A stretch of DNA of 64,000 nucleotides, taken from contig NZ_JBEQWH010000002.1 in the NCBI RefSeq assembly GCF_047501175.1, positions 62,001 through 126,000 on the forward strand, written 5' to 3'. Under the pieces are notes generated by a model. That model saw only the letters and a program-made list of their open reading frames with translations, was not told the DNA's origin and ran no database searches. Source of the stretch: Methanoprimaticola sp047501175 (GTDB lineage: Archaea; Thermoplasmatota; Thermoplasmata; Methanomassiliicoccales; Methanomethylophilaceae). Every line of letters starts with the position of its first letter. Position 1 is the first letter of the stretch. Positions 39,561 to 48,619 of this stretch are shown here, piece after piece. A program made the translations under genes and the position numbers.

Positions 39561-41267
39561 ATGTTCATACCTGCCACCAGGGAGGACATGGACGCCCGCG
39601 GATGGGACTCCCTGGACATCATCCTGGTGTCCGGCGACACGTACACGGACAATTCGTACAACGGGTCCGCCATGATCGGCCACTGGCTCATCGACCATGG
39701 GTTCCGCGTCGGGATGATCGCCCAGCCGGACGTGTCCTCGGGAGGGGACATCACGCGCCTGGGCCAGCCGAGACTGTTCTGGTCCGTATCGGCCGGATGC
39801 GTCGACTCCATGGTGGCCAACTACACCCCGACGAGGAAGTTCCGCAAGGACGACGACTTCACTCCCGGAGGGGTGAACGACAGGCGTCCCGACAGGGCCT
39901 GCATCGCGTACACGAACCTGATAAAGAAGCATTCCAAGGGAAGGCCCATCGTCCTCGGGGGGATCGAGGCGAGCCTGAGGCGCATCGCCCACTACGACTT
40001 CTGGTCCGATTCCGTCAGGAGGTCCATCCTGTTCGACTCCAAGGCCGATGCCATCGTATACGGCATGGGGGAACTGTCCAACCTGGAGATAGCCAGGCGC
40101 ATGCGCGACGGGATGGACTGGAAGGACGTGCGCGGCGTATGCCACATCTCCTCCGGACGCCCCGAGGGGTGCCTGGTACTCCCTTCGTACGAGGACGTCA
40201 GCAGGAAGGAGGAGCGCAGGGCGTTCATGAGGGCGTTCGACACCTTCAGACACAACCAGGACCCACTTACCGCCAAGCCGCTGTGCCAGCAGCACGGGGA
40301 CCGCTGGCTCGTCCACAACCGTCCCCAGAGGGCCCTCACACCGGACGAACTGGACTCCGTCTACGAATCTGACTACGAGAACGCGGTCCACCCCTTCTAT
40401 GCGAAGATGGGCAAGGTGAAGGCCATGGAGACCGTAAGGAACTCGATAACCACCCACCGCGGGTGCTACGGTGACTGCTCGTTCTGCGCCATATCGGCGC
40501 ATCAGGGGACCACCGTGGTGTCCAGGTCGAAGGAGTCCATACTCCGCGAGGTGAGGGCGATGGCCTCCAGGAAAGGGTTCAACGGCACCATCCAGGATGT
40601 CGGCGGCCCGACCGCCAACATGTACAGCATCGAATGCTCCAAGAAGCTGTCGAAGGGACGCTGCGAGGACCGCAGGTGCCTGGTGGGGAGACCGTGCCCG
40701 AAACTGCCCATAGACCACAGGTGCCAGATCGACCTGCTGGACTCCATATCCGGCATCGAAGGGGTCCGCAGGGTGTTCGTGAATTCCGGCATAAGGCACG
40801 ACATGATCGTCCACGACCGGACCTCCGGGGGAGAATACCTGGACTTGCTCGTGTCGAGGCACGTCTCGGGACAGATGAAGATCGCTCCTGAACATGTCTG
40901 CGACGATGTCCTGAAGATCATGGGCAAACCTGGGAGCGACGTGCTGATCGATTTCAAGGAGATGTTCGACTCGTCCTGCGACAGGATGGGGAAGGACGAG
41001 TATCTCACCTACTACTTCATCGCGGCCCATCCCGGATGCACGATGGATGACATGAACAGGCTGTCCTCATTCTGCCACGACCGCCTGGCCGTGACCCCGG
41101 AGCAGGTCCAGGTGTTCACGCCGACGCCGTCCACCTACTCCACGGCGATGTGGTGGTGCGGATGCGATGCAGAGAACAGGTCCGTCCGCATCGAGCGCTC
41201 CATACAGAGCAGACAGAAACAGAAGGATGCCGTCGTCAGGAGAAGGGATGGGCGCAGACCTGTCTGA
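39561..41267 (+). CDS. YgiQ-family radical SAM protein (UPF0313)
   Basis: A 568-residue protein with the UPF0313 N-terminal cobalamin-like Rossmann region (DIILVSGDTYTDNSYNGSAMIGHWL), FWSVSAGCVDSMVANYT, LGGIEASLRRIAHYD, and the radical SAM cluster GCYGDCSFCAIS (CxxxCxxC, ~295). The C-terminal part keeps DVGGPTANMY and QVFTPTPSTYSTAMWW, typical of YgiQ. Reaction unknown. Lies 1 bp after the kinase-GNAT fusion and overlaps the next gene by 20 bp. Confidence 0.92.
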   Translation: MFIPATREDMDARGWDSLDIILVSGDTYTDNSYNGSAMIGHWLIDHGFRVGMIAQPDVSSGGDITRLGQPRLFWSVSAGCVDSMVANYTPTRKFRKDDDFTPGGVNDRRPDRACIAYTNLIKKHSKGRPIVLGGIEASLRRIAHYDFWSDSVRRSILFDSKADAIVYGMGELSNLEIARRMRDGMDWKDVRGVCHISSGRPEGCLVLPSYEDVSRKEERRAFMRAFDTFRHNQDPLTAKPLCQQHGDRWLVHNRPQRALTPDELDSVYESDYENAVHPFYAKMGKVKAMETVRNSITTHRGCYGDCSFCAISAHQGTTVVSRSKESILREVRAMASRKGFNGTIQDVGGPTANMYSIECSKKLSKGRCEDRRCLVGRPCPKLPIDHRCQIDLLDSISGIEGVRRVFVNSGIRHDMIVHDRTSGGEYLDLLVSRHVSGQMKIAPEHVCDDVLKIMGKPGSDVLIDFKEMFDSSCDRMGKDEYLTYYFIAAHPGCTMDDMNRLSSFCHDRLAVTPEQVQVFTPTPSTYSTAMWWCGCDAENRSVRIERSIQSRQKQKDAVVRRRDGRRPV

Positions 41268-41937
41268 CCTCCTCACCCGGAGGTGCGCCGGCCTCGTGCC
41301 GAGGGTCGAGGCGGAGTTCGTCCGGAAGAAGGACTTCTACTACGCCTGGGGACTCAGGGGGGATGCCGCCATGGTCAGGATCTGCGACTACCTGGAGGAT
41401 GCTCCCGAGGGGGTCCTGGGGGACATCGGCGAGATGGCCGTCAGGAGGGCGAAGGGACTCGACTGGTCCACGCCCTCGTCGCTCCTGTCCCATGTGAACG
41501 CGGATGACTTCTCCGCCAGGAACCGGCCGACATACGTGGCGAGGAGCAGGAACCTGCTCAGGACGGACGCGGGCGACCACGCGTTCATCCCGGACTCGGT
41601 CCAGCGCCTGTTGGATGCTGGCCTCCTCGAGGCGGACGACATCCACAACTCGTACTTCTCGTGGACGCGCGGGGACAGCCACCGCAGGCTGGGATTCTGC
41701 GCGACCATGTTCCGCGTCGTGGGGATATCCTCAGCTCTGGACTCCCCCGACGTCCCCGATCGTGTGCTGGACTACGTGGTCTACCACGAGTGCCTCCACC
41801 TCAGACAGCGCTACCGTGCCGAGAGGCGCGTGCACGATGCGGAGTTCCGGAGATGGGAGCGGAGCTATCCGGATTGGGAGGGATGCGAGCGGTTCCTCCG
41901 CGGGTTTGCAAGGAGACGATGCGAAGGTTTTGTATCT
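41248..41937 (+). CDS. SprT/YgjP-like zinc metallopeptidase; 3' end uncertain
   Basis: About 230 recognisable residues. The Zn site is VVYHECLHLRQ (HExxH, ~180) with a third His and an acidic residue in VHDAEFRRWE about 12 residues on, the YgjP/M48-like pattern; family members end shortly after this. In this frame, however, no stop follows: the frame stays open to 43059, entirely over the Sel1 gene in another phase. I end the supported part near 41937. One inserted base near 41925 would place a TGA at 41937-41939. Confidence 0.6.
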
Positions 41938-41956
41938 GATGCTTCGATGGTCATGC

Positions 41957-42826
41957 ATGGAGCAGCAGGGATTCATCTTCGAGGGAAGCGACGGCAAGGT
42001 GGAGCTGAACATAGATCAGGTCCAGGAGATGGCCGCCAGGAACGACCCCGACGGAGTCTACGCCCTGGCCATGGCCTACATCTTCGGATGGGACATAGAC
42101 ATGGACGAGGCCAAGGGGTTCGAGTTGCTCAACAAGGCCATCGACATGGGGAACACCGACGCGATGGCCCTCATGGTCCGCCTGTACATGCAGGACGAGT
42201 ACGACGGCATCGACAACGAGAGGGCCGCCGAGCTCGCCGTCACCGCCGCGAAGGACGGGATACCCGATGCCCAGATGTATGCCGGCCTGGCCTACATGGA
42301 CGGCGTGTACGTCGAACAGGACTACTCCAAGGCGGCCAAGCTCCTCTCCCTCGCCGCCAACCAGGGCGAGCAGGAGGCCAGGACCTCCCTCGCATACCTC
42401 TACGAGAACGGCCTGGGGGTCGTCAGGGACGAGACGAAGGCGTTGAAGATGTACCGCACCGCCGCACGCGGAGGGAGCATAAACGCGATGTACCACACCG
42501 GCGTATGCTACGAGTTCGGGGTCGGGACCAAGGTGAACCTGGACCTCGCCAAGGAATGGTATCTCAAAGGGTCCCAGGCAGGGGACGCGTTCGCGACGGA
42601 GCGCCTCGGTCACCTGACGCTGGAGGAGGACCCCTCCGCCGCATTCGAACTGTTCCTGAGAGCCGCCCTGGAGGGGGTCCCCACCGCCATGGGGACCGTG
42701 GGATTCTGCTACCTCTCGGGCACCGGCACCGAGGCCGATCGGGACGAGGCTCGCAAATGGCTCAGGATGGCCGCGGACAACGATGTCCCCGAGGCTGTGG
42801 ACGCGCTCCGGTCCCTCGAACAGTGA
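41957..42826 (+). CDS. Sel1-repeat protein
   Basis: A 289-residue protein of about seven Sel1-like repeats (SLR) of ~36 residues, for example GLAYMDGVYVEQDYSKAAKL and AYLYENGLGVVRDETKALKM. No signal peptide; cytosolic scaffold or regulatory protein by analogy. ATG 41957 (MEQQGFIF) or in-frame ATG 41939. It lies in a cluster with two more Sel1 genes (one on each strand), pointing to local duplication. Confidence 0.85.
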   Translation: MEQQGFIFEGSDGKVELNIDQVQEMAARNDPDGVYALAMAYIFGWDIDMDEAKGFELLNKAIDMGNTDAMALMVRLYMQDEYDGIDNERAAELAVTAAKDGIPDAQMYAGLAYMDGVYVEQDYSKAAKLLSLAANQGEQEARTSLAYLYENGLGVVRDETKALKMYRTAARGGSINAMYHTGVCYEFGVGTKVNLDLAKEWYLKGSQAGDAFATERLGHLTLEEDPSAAFELFLRAALEGVPTAMGTVGFCYLSGTGTEADRDEARKWLRMAADNDVPEAVDALRSLEQ

Positions 42827-42875
42827 ATGCCCTGCAAACGACCATTAACGATGGCGTGTATCACGGTCCGATATC

Positions 42876-43541
42876 ATGGCTACGGGAATCTCACTCGAAC
42901 AGGCCGCCAGGGATGGAGATGCGGATTCGCAGTTCCAACTGGGTGTACAGTACCTCTATGGAACCGACGTTCCCAAGGACCCTTCCAAGGCAGCGGAATG
43001 GTTCAGGCTCGCAGCTGACCAGGGCTATGTCCCGGCCATCAGGGAGCTCGGCATACTGATCGCATCCGGGGAAGGGGTGGATCCCGATCCGGAGGAGGGT
43101 GCCAGACTCATAGGCCGCGCCGCCGACGAGCTCGATCCCAGTGCGATGTACCACCTCGGGCTGATGTTCGAGAACGGCATCGGGCTCCCTGTCGACAGAC
43201 AGAAGGCCGTCAGGCTTCTCGCGTACGCCGCGATGATGGGATTCCCCGGCGCGGAGGTCGACGCCCAGCGTCTGGACGATATACTCACCGAGGAGCGCAA
43301 CAGGAAACTGAAGTCGCGCCCGGTCATAAAGCTCATGCTGTCCGACGTGGACGTGGAGGCCGCCTGCTGCGGACCGATGCTGGAGGACCTGCTGGCCCAG
43401 CGCACGGTGTTCACGGAGAGCGAGTCCGGCCCCGCCCTTCTCGGAGAGGACAAGTTCGGGATGGACACCGTCTTCCAGGAGTGCCCGTACTGCGGCGCCA
43501 GGATCCAGATCGTTCCGAGGGACAAGGAGTACTTCGGCTAA
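42876..43541 (+). CDS. Sel1-repeat protein with C-terminal zinc knuckle
   Basis: A 221-residue protein. Residues ~10-125 hold three to four Sel1 repeats (FQLGVQYLYGTDVPKDPSKAAEW; YHLGLMFENGIGLPVDRQKAVRL). The C-terminal ~90 residues are different and include a single CPYCGARI knuckle, a half zinc ribbon. The last 131 bp overlap, antisense, the 3' end of the convergent Sel1 gene. Function unknown. Confidence 0.82.
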   Translation: MATGISLEQAARDGDADSQFQLGVQYLYGTDVPKDPSKAAEWFRLAADQGYVPAIRELGILIASGEGVDPDPEEGARLIGRAADELDPSAMYHLGLMFENGIGLPVDRQKAVRLLAYAAMMGFPGAEVDAQRLDDILTEERNRKLKSRPVIKLMLSDVDVEAACCGPMLEDLLAQRTVFTESESGPALLGEDKFGMDTVFQECPYCGARIQIVPRDKEYFG

Positions 43542-44493
43542 TCATATTGTCCCTGAGGAAATCCGCGGCATCGACGGACCCTATCTCCGCAGCGAGCTTG
43601 ATCAGCCCGATGCCGCGGCCCCTCATCACATCGACGCCCTCTCCGTTGTAGTACATGAGGCCGATCATGAATATGCCCAGTGGGCTCCACTGGAGGGCGG
43701 CCCTCTTGAAGAAGGACATCGCGGAGACGTGATCGCACGGGACCCCGGTCCCGGAATAGTACATCATGCCGAGCGCGATGGTCGCATCCAGGTCGCCGCC
43801 GTCCGCGGAGGATATTAGCATCCTGGCCGCCAGGGCCTCGTCCTTATGGACTCCGTCCCCGTTGAGATACCTCATGCCGATCTGATACAAGGCATGGGGC
43901 TCCCCTTTGCTGGCAGCCTCGGCATACCACATCATGGCACGGTGCGGGTCGACCTCGACCCCGTCTCCCGTCTCATACATGCGGGCGATATTGAACATAG
44001 AATCCAGGTTCCCCTGCTCCGCGGAGAGCCTGAAGAGACGGTATGCCTCTTTCTTGTCCTTGCGGACGCCCATCCCGTTGAAGTACAGGATCCCCAGGTT
44101 GCACTGTGCTCCCGGATGGCCCTGGTCGGCCGCGAGGAGGTACCACTTGGCGGCCTCCATCTTGTTGACCTTTATCCCTTCGCCCTTGTCGCACATGTAT
44201 CCGAGACCGTACTGGGCCTCCACATAGCCCTGATCGGCGGCCATGCGGTACCACCGTATGCCGGCGACCTTGTCGACGGGGACGCCGATCCCGTAGCAGC
44301 AGAAGAACCCGAAGGTGTACTGGGCCTCGGGATAGCCCGCATGCGCCGAGGCGGAGATCAGAGAGACCGCGGTGCCCATGTCGCGATCCACCCCTTCACC
44401 GTTGTAGTACCTCTGTCCGAGGAGGTACTGGGCCTCGCGGTCGCCGCGCTCGCTACGGGACGTAAGTTCCAACAGGGAATGTTCTTCCGACAT
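43411..44493 (-). CDS. Sel1-repeat protein (convergent)
   Basis: A 360-residue protein with about eight Sel1 repeats (QYLLGQRYYNGEGVDRDMGTA, QYGLGYMCDKGEGIKVNKMEA and so on). Repeat character stops near the codon for DFLRDNMIS (about 43542); the remaining 44 residues are read from the antisense of the neighbouring gene, are Ser/Arg-rich and look non-protein-like, so the original stop may have been lost. ATG 44493 (MSEEHSLL) or 44514; a TATA-like CTTAATCAT is about 30 nt upstream. Confidence 0.8.
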   Translation of the reverse strand: MSEEHSLLELTSRSERGDREAQYLLGQRYYNGEGVDRDMGTAVSLISASAHAGYPEAQYTFGFFCCYGIGVPVDKVAGIRWYRMAADQGYVEAQYGLGYMCDKGEGIKVNKMEAAKWYLLAADQGHPGAQCNLGILYFNGMGVRKDKKEAYRLFRLSAEQGNLDSMFNIARMYETGDGVEVDPHRAMMWYAEAASKGEPHALYQIGMRYLNGDGVHKDEALAARMLISSADGGDLDATIALGMMYYSGTGVPCDHVSAMSFFKRAALQWSPLGIFMIGLMYYNGEGVDVMRGRGIGLIKLAAEIGSVDAADFLRDNMISRSTPCPSERSGSWRRSTGTPGRRCPSRTCPLREGRGRTRSP

Positions 44494-44584
44494 GCAATCG
44501 CACTCACATCCCATCCGCACATGATTAAGCTTCTGACAGTTTCCACCCATTCGCTATTAATCCCTTGAACGACATTCGCGTCAC

Positions 44585-45163
44585 ATGGCAGAGAAATCCA
44601 ACTCTTCATCCGACGATGGGTACACCATCGAGGAAGCTGTCGAGATCATCGACAGGGCTATCCAGAGAAAGAGGTCTGAGATTGCTTCGTTGGAGAAGAA
44701 GGGGAATCGTCTGAGGAACGCAGACAAGAAGGCCCTGAACAACGAGCTTATCGAGTATCTGAGATCAGACATGAATGCCTACATCACCGTCATCGCCGAC
44801 ATGAGCGACGATGAGACCCTCCTCGAGGGGATCGACCTGGATGCGGACCCGGTCCCCGCACCGAGCAACTACTCGGACTACCTCGACGGCCTATCAGCCG
44901 ACGACCTGGAGAACGAGCAGGAGGCCGAGGAGCTTCGCGCAGACTATTGCGATGGGGTCGTCGAGGACATGTGCCTCCAGATCGGGGAGTCCGCACTGAG
45001 ATCCAAACAGATGATCAAGGCGATGCTCGAGGACCCGTATGCGATGGAGCAGCTCGGGGAGATCATATTTTACGACGACTACCTTTACGATCTCTTCAGA
45101 TCGATTTCCGAGGAGAAGCCCAAGGAAAAGAAAAAGGACAAGAAAAAGAAGAAGAAGGATTGA
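44585..45163 (+). CDS. Hypothetical helical protein with lysine-rich tail
   Basis: A 192-residue unknown protein. N-terminal helix with heptads (EAVEIIDRAIQRKRSEIASLEKK), acidic middle, and a C-terminal tail of about 20 residues made almost only of Lys, Glu and Asp, ending in a poly-Lys run, which suggests nucleic acid or membrane-surface binding. Separated from the next coiled-coil gene by 2 bp, so the two are co-translated. Confidence 0.72.
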   Translation: MAEKSNSSSDDGYTIEEAVEIIDRAIQRKRSEIASLEKKGNRLRNADKKALNNELIEYLRSDMNAYITVIADMSDDETLLEGIDLDADPVPAPSNYSDYLDGLSADDLENEQEAEELRADYCDGVVEDMCLQIGESALRSKQMIKAMLEDPYAMEQLGEIIFYDDYLYDLFRSISEEKPKEKKKDKKKKKKD

Positions 45164-45165
45164 CG

Positions 45166-45867
45166 ATGCCGTCCAGCAAATACGACAGGGAGCTCAGGTT
45201 CATAGACAACGAGGTCGGAAGGCTCAACAGAAAGCTGAAGTCGATGGTTGATGCCGTTCCGGACACCCCCTCCGAGGCCGCGAAGAAGGCCGACGAGATA
45301 CTCGGCGTCAAGGAGAAGATATCGGAGCTCGTGACGAGGAAGAGGGAGATCGAGGACGCCTTCATCAAGGCGGGCCTGGACGTCCCCAACATCGACAGGA
45401 GCATGAATGCCACCGTCCACAATGCCGGAGGGTTCGAGATCGTCTCGGCGGAAGAGGCCGAGGCCAAGGCGTTCCCCGCATCCGCGCGCCGCCTGGAGAC
45501 TGCGGACGACGTGTCCGCGGAGATCAAAGGCGTCACCGACGAGCTCATGAAGATCGAGGTCCGCATCGCGCAGGCGGAGATCGATGACGACGAGTCCGAG
45601 AAGCAGAAGCTCCAGATGATGGCATCCTCCCTCCGCGAGAGGCGCGAGACCCTCATCCAGACCGCCAAGCAGATGAGAGCCGAGAAGACGGACGGGCCCG
45701 CCTCCGGGCCTGCGGTGGATGACAAGGTCAACGAGCGCATCGATGCCCTCGAGGCTGACAGCCGCGCCCTTCGCAGCCAGGTATCGGAGGTCAGGAACAG
45801 CCTCCAGGACGTCAAGGACCAGCTCAGACAGATCCTCAATGCCCTCAACATAGAGGAAGAGGACTGA
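45166..45867 (+). CDS. Hypothetical coiled-coil protein
   Basis: A 233-residue protein dominated by coiled coil: residues ~5-70, ~105-165 and a C-terminal heptad region (ERIDALEADSRALRSQVSEVRNSLQDVKDQL). No known domain. ATG 45166 sits 2 bp after the upstream stop. The pair is closed by a GC-rich hairpin, so it is a two-gene operon of unknown role. Confidence 0.75.
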   Translation: MPSSKYDRELRFIDNEVGRLNRKLKSMVDAVPDTPSEAAKKADEILGVKEKISELVTRKREIEDAFIKAGLDVPNIDRSMNATVHNAGGFEIVSAEEAEAKAFPASARRLETADDVSAEIKGVTDELMKIEVRIAQAEIDDDESEKQKLQMMASSLRERRETLIQTAKQMRAEKTDGPASGPAVDDKVNERIDALEADSRALRSQVSEVRNSLQDVKDQLRQILNALNIEEED

Positions 45868-45875
45868 ACCCCTTT

Positions 45876-45895
45876 AGGCGGGCACACGCCCGCCT
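45876..45895. terminator. Hairpin between convergent genes
   Basis: AGGCGGGC-ACAC-GCCCGCCT, an 8-bp perfect stem between the coiled-coil operon and the convergent helicase gene. No T-run on the plus strand, so efficiency is uncertain. Confidence 0.5.
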
Positions 45896-47985
45896 CATGC
45901 CCCATATCTCTCTGATTCTCTCAACAGCCCGCACAGGAGTTCCCCGTCGCGGGCGATCCAGAAGTCCCTGTCGCACACCAGGATCAGCCTCCTCTTCGCA
46001 CGGGAGACCGCAGTGTTGATGACCTTCATCCCGATGTCAGTCTCCGAACTGGTGAACCTGAACGGCACGTCCCTCGAGATTGTCCCGTTGTCCGCCACGC
46101 TGAGTATCACCGTGTCCCACTCCCTTCCCTGAGAGCCGTGGACGGTCATGACGCAATCGTGATACCTCTTGGGGATGCACCTCTTGATCTCGAGACACTG
46201 CATCGAGTACGGGGTCAGGATGCAGATGTCGACGGGGTCCATGCGCTCCCCATCGATCAGCGAGCGGATCGCCATCGCCTCACCCTTGTTCTCCCGATTC
46301 TGTCTCCTGTCGCATTTGGCGTCGATGTAGTACATCCCGAGGTTCCCCTCCCCCGATCCTGCGACGCCGTTGTGGTACACGTACGAATCGAGTACGGAAC
46401 CGAGGTTCCTTCCGAACCTGTGGGTGGATGTCAGGTCATGACGACAGGTGATGCTGAATACGGGGCCGTCACCGTTCAGGAACCCGTCGCGCAGGCTCTC
46501 GAACGGCTCTGTCAGCACGGCCTCCGAATGGAGCGCGGAGAGGTCCCACAGGAACGAGAGGCCCAGTGACCTTCCCTCGGCGGTGCCCTTCAACACCTCC
46601 TCGCGATCAAGCTGGGATACGGGCGGAAGCTGCATGTGATCCCCCAACATGGACACGGGGACCCCGCAGCTGAATAGTGTCAGGGCAGGGATCAGTCCGC
46701 AGTATCCGGCCTCGTCCAGGAAGATGCGGTCGACGTCCAACTCCATCCTCCCGTCCTCGGCAGACCCTTTTGGACGGAAGCGGGATATGAACTGATGGGG
46801 AGTCCCTGCGACTATCGTCGCCGCAGATATCCTGTTGCCTGTGGTCCTGGAGCGGAACGCATCCGCCTCCTCCCCGATCTCTGCGATCTTCTCGGCTATG
46901 TCCCCGTCTGACCAGTCGTCGTATTCCGATATCGACGCGGCGGGCCGTTGCCGGTGATACAGCCCGTCGGACACATCGGAGAGCCTGGAGGACAATGGGA
47001 TATCGTCGGCCTCCAACATGAGGGACAGGTCCGACCTCATCCTGCAGACGGACAGCACGGAGTCCAGCGGACCTGCCAGCTCCGGATGGGAGCCTACCAG
47101 GTCGTCACGGTCCCAGAATCCTGCTTCGATGTGCAGGAGCGCCGCGAGGTCGTCACGTACGGAGTCGCATGCCCTCTCGAACAGGACCTCCTCCAGGTTG
47201 TCCAGGGACCTGAGGCAGTCGTCCAGTCTGCGCTGGGCCTGACGGTCCTCGCACATCGACGGATACTCTCTGAGGAAGTCCCGTGTGGGTATCCCCAGGC
47301 GGACGATGCCATCCGGACACTCCCCTTCCGGAAGCGCCCTCAGGACACCGCGGAGGACCTGTTCGACGGAATTGTTGGTGGGTGCGAATATAGCTACCCT
47401 CTCCCCGGCGGCGAGGCACCCGCGGATGCACGAGGAGAGGACGAACTGCGTCTTCCCCGTACCCGGTGCTCCCCATACATAGGACATGCTACTCTTCAGG
47501 ACCCCGTGCGATGCGGCGACCTGCTGGACATTGGCCTCCGCACCTGTCGGGAACACCGGGATGGCATCCACGGACGGCACATCGGGTATGCGGATCATGT
47601 CCCCGTAGCGCTCATAGAACTCACGGACGGCGGATATCAGGAACTTCATGTCGGTGAGCACGCTCACCCTCGCCCCATCGGAGATCCTCCCGAGCACCTC
47701 CTCCCCGGGACGGATGACTATCGTCTTGGAGATCTCGTCGTATCTCGTGAACCCGGCGGCATCCTCGTCGATCTGGTCGCTGTCGACCCTCAGTATCAGT
47801 CCGGACGCGTCCGACAGACGGGCCGCCAGATACAGGACCGCATAGCCGTCCCCAACGTCGACGCCTGACACCTGGGTCTCGGACATCCCCAACGGCGGGT
47901 CCGTGACGTACTGCTTGAACGAAACGTAATCATACAGCTGCCCCGCAGACGAGGATACCATCCTGGATATCTCGAAGCCATCCAT
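45895..47985 (-). CDS. Superfamily 1 (UPF1/DNA2-like) helicase
   Basis: A 696-residue ATPase with SF1B motifs in order: Walker A WGAPGTGKTQ (~170), motif Ia FAPTNNSV, Walker B IFLDEAGYCG (~415; the fourth-position Glu is kept but followed by AGY), motif III LGDHMQLPPV (~445), motif V VHGSQGREWDTVI (~620) and motif VI NTAVSRAKRRL (~660). The ~150-residue N-terminal part is unlike known domains. Probably a nucleic acid helicase in repair, RNA turnover or defence; no partner gene is fused or coupled. Confidence 0.88.
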   Translation of the reverse strand: MDGFEISRMVSSSAGQLYDYVSFKQYVTDPPLGMSETQVSGVDVGDGYAVLYLAARLSDASGLILRVDSDQIDEDAAGFTRYDEISKTIVIRPGEEVLGRISDGARVSVLTDMKFLISAVREFYERYGDMIRIPDVPSVDAIPVFPTGAEANVQQVAASHGVLKSSMSYVWGAPGTGKTQFVLSSCIRGCLAAGERVAIFAPTNNSVEQVLRGVLRALPEGECPDGIVRLGIPTRDFLREYPSMCEDRQAQRRLDDCLRSLDNLEEVLFERACDSVRDDLAALLHIEAGFWDRDDLVGSHPELAGPLDSVLSVCRMRSDLSLMLEADDIPLSSRLSDVSDGLYHRQRPAASISEYDDWSDGDIAEKIAEIGEEADAFRSRTTGNRISAATIVAGTPHQFISRFRPKGSAEDGRMELDVDRIFLDEAGYCGLIPALTLFSCGVPVSMLGDHMQLPPVSQLDREEVLKGTAEGRSLGLSFLWDLSALHSEAVLTEPFESLRDGFLNGDGPVFSITCRHDLTSTHRFGRNLGSVLDSYVYHNGVAGSGEGNLGMYYIDAKCDRRQNRENKGEAMAIRSLIDGERMDPVDICILTPYSMQCLEIKRCIPKRYHDCVMTVHGSQGREWDTVILSVADNGTISRDVPFRFTSSETDIGMKVINTAVSRAKRRLILVCDRDFWIARDGELLCGLLRESERYGA

Positions 47986-48020
47986 GGGGGAGGCTCCGTG
48001 CGGGCCTTATTTAGAATTCT

Positions 48021-48047
48021 CGGCCCCGGTAAACATTACCGGGGCCG
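48021..48047. terminator. Strong hairpin terminator
   Basis: Perfect 12-bp stem CGGCCCCGGTAA/TTACCGGGGCCG with a 3-nt loop. On the minus strand it follows the small gene at 48060-48494 and is followed by GAGAATTCTAAAT; it lies only 36 nt before the helicase start, insulating it. Confidence 0.75.
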
Positions 48048-48059
48048 ATGTGTCCCCGC

Positions 48060-48494
48060 TCAGGAGTAGAAGCTGGCCCAGTTCTGCTCTATGTCCTTGT
48101 CCTCGAACTTGGGGACGTTCTCCGAGAAGTCGTCCCAGTCCGCAGGCTCCCTGGACAGGAGGACGAACGTGTTGTTCCCCGAATCGAACTTTATGGCGTC
48201 CGGGGAGACCATGATCTTGACGTTGAAGAGCATGCTGAAGTTGAGATCCTTGTACTCCCCGTCGGGATCCTGCACCGTCATGTCACGACGGATGCTGTTG
48301 ACGCGGATGGTCTTCTTCCCGAGGATTCCCTTGACCTCCTTGGTGACCCTGTCCAGGAAGAACCCCGAACCCAGATCCAGCGACCAGAACTCCACAGCCG
48401 GGCTTCCGTCTGGGGAATCGGTCTTGATCCAACCCGTGTAGTCGTTTTTGCTGGTACCAGCATAAATGCGATATTGGACCTCCTTCGATATCAT
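48060..48494 (-). CDS. Hypothetical protein
   Basis: A 144-residue soluble protein, beta-rich by appearance (alternating VQYRIYAG, PAVEFWSLDLG, IRVNSIRRDMTV, VKIMVSPD), with no motif I recognise. ATG 48494 (MISKEVQY) is chosen over GTG 48503. Its own terminator follows, so it is monocistronic. Confidence 0.65.
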   Translation of the reverse strand: MISKEVQYRIYAGTSKNDYTGWIKTDSPDGSPAVEFWSLDLGSGFFLDRVTKEVKGILGKKTIRVNSIRRDMTVQDPDGEYKDLNFSMLFNVKIMVSPDAIKFDSGNNTFVLLSREPADWDDFSENVPKFEDKDIEQNWASFYS

Positions 48495-48590
48495 CTGAAT
48501 CACGATGGGCTATACGGCACCGTTATTTATGGAGTGCGTCAGCACGCTCGGCATGCATGTGTCGGGGATTGCATACCGGCAATGGCCAGC

Positions 48591-48603
48591 TAATTATAAT
48601 TAG
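48591..48603 (+). promoter_or_regulatory. TATA region of the protease operon
   Basis: TAATTATAATTAG, a nearly palindromic AT box centred about 24 nt before ATG 48620. Confidence 0.5.
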
Positions 48604-48619
48604 TCGGGAATCAGGGGGT

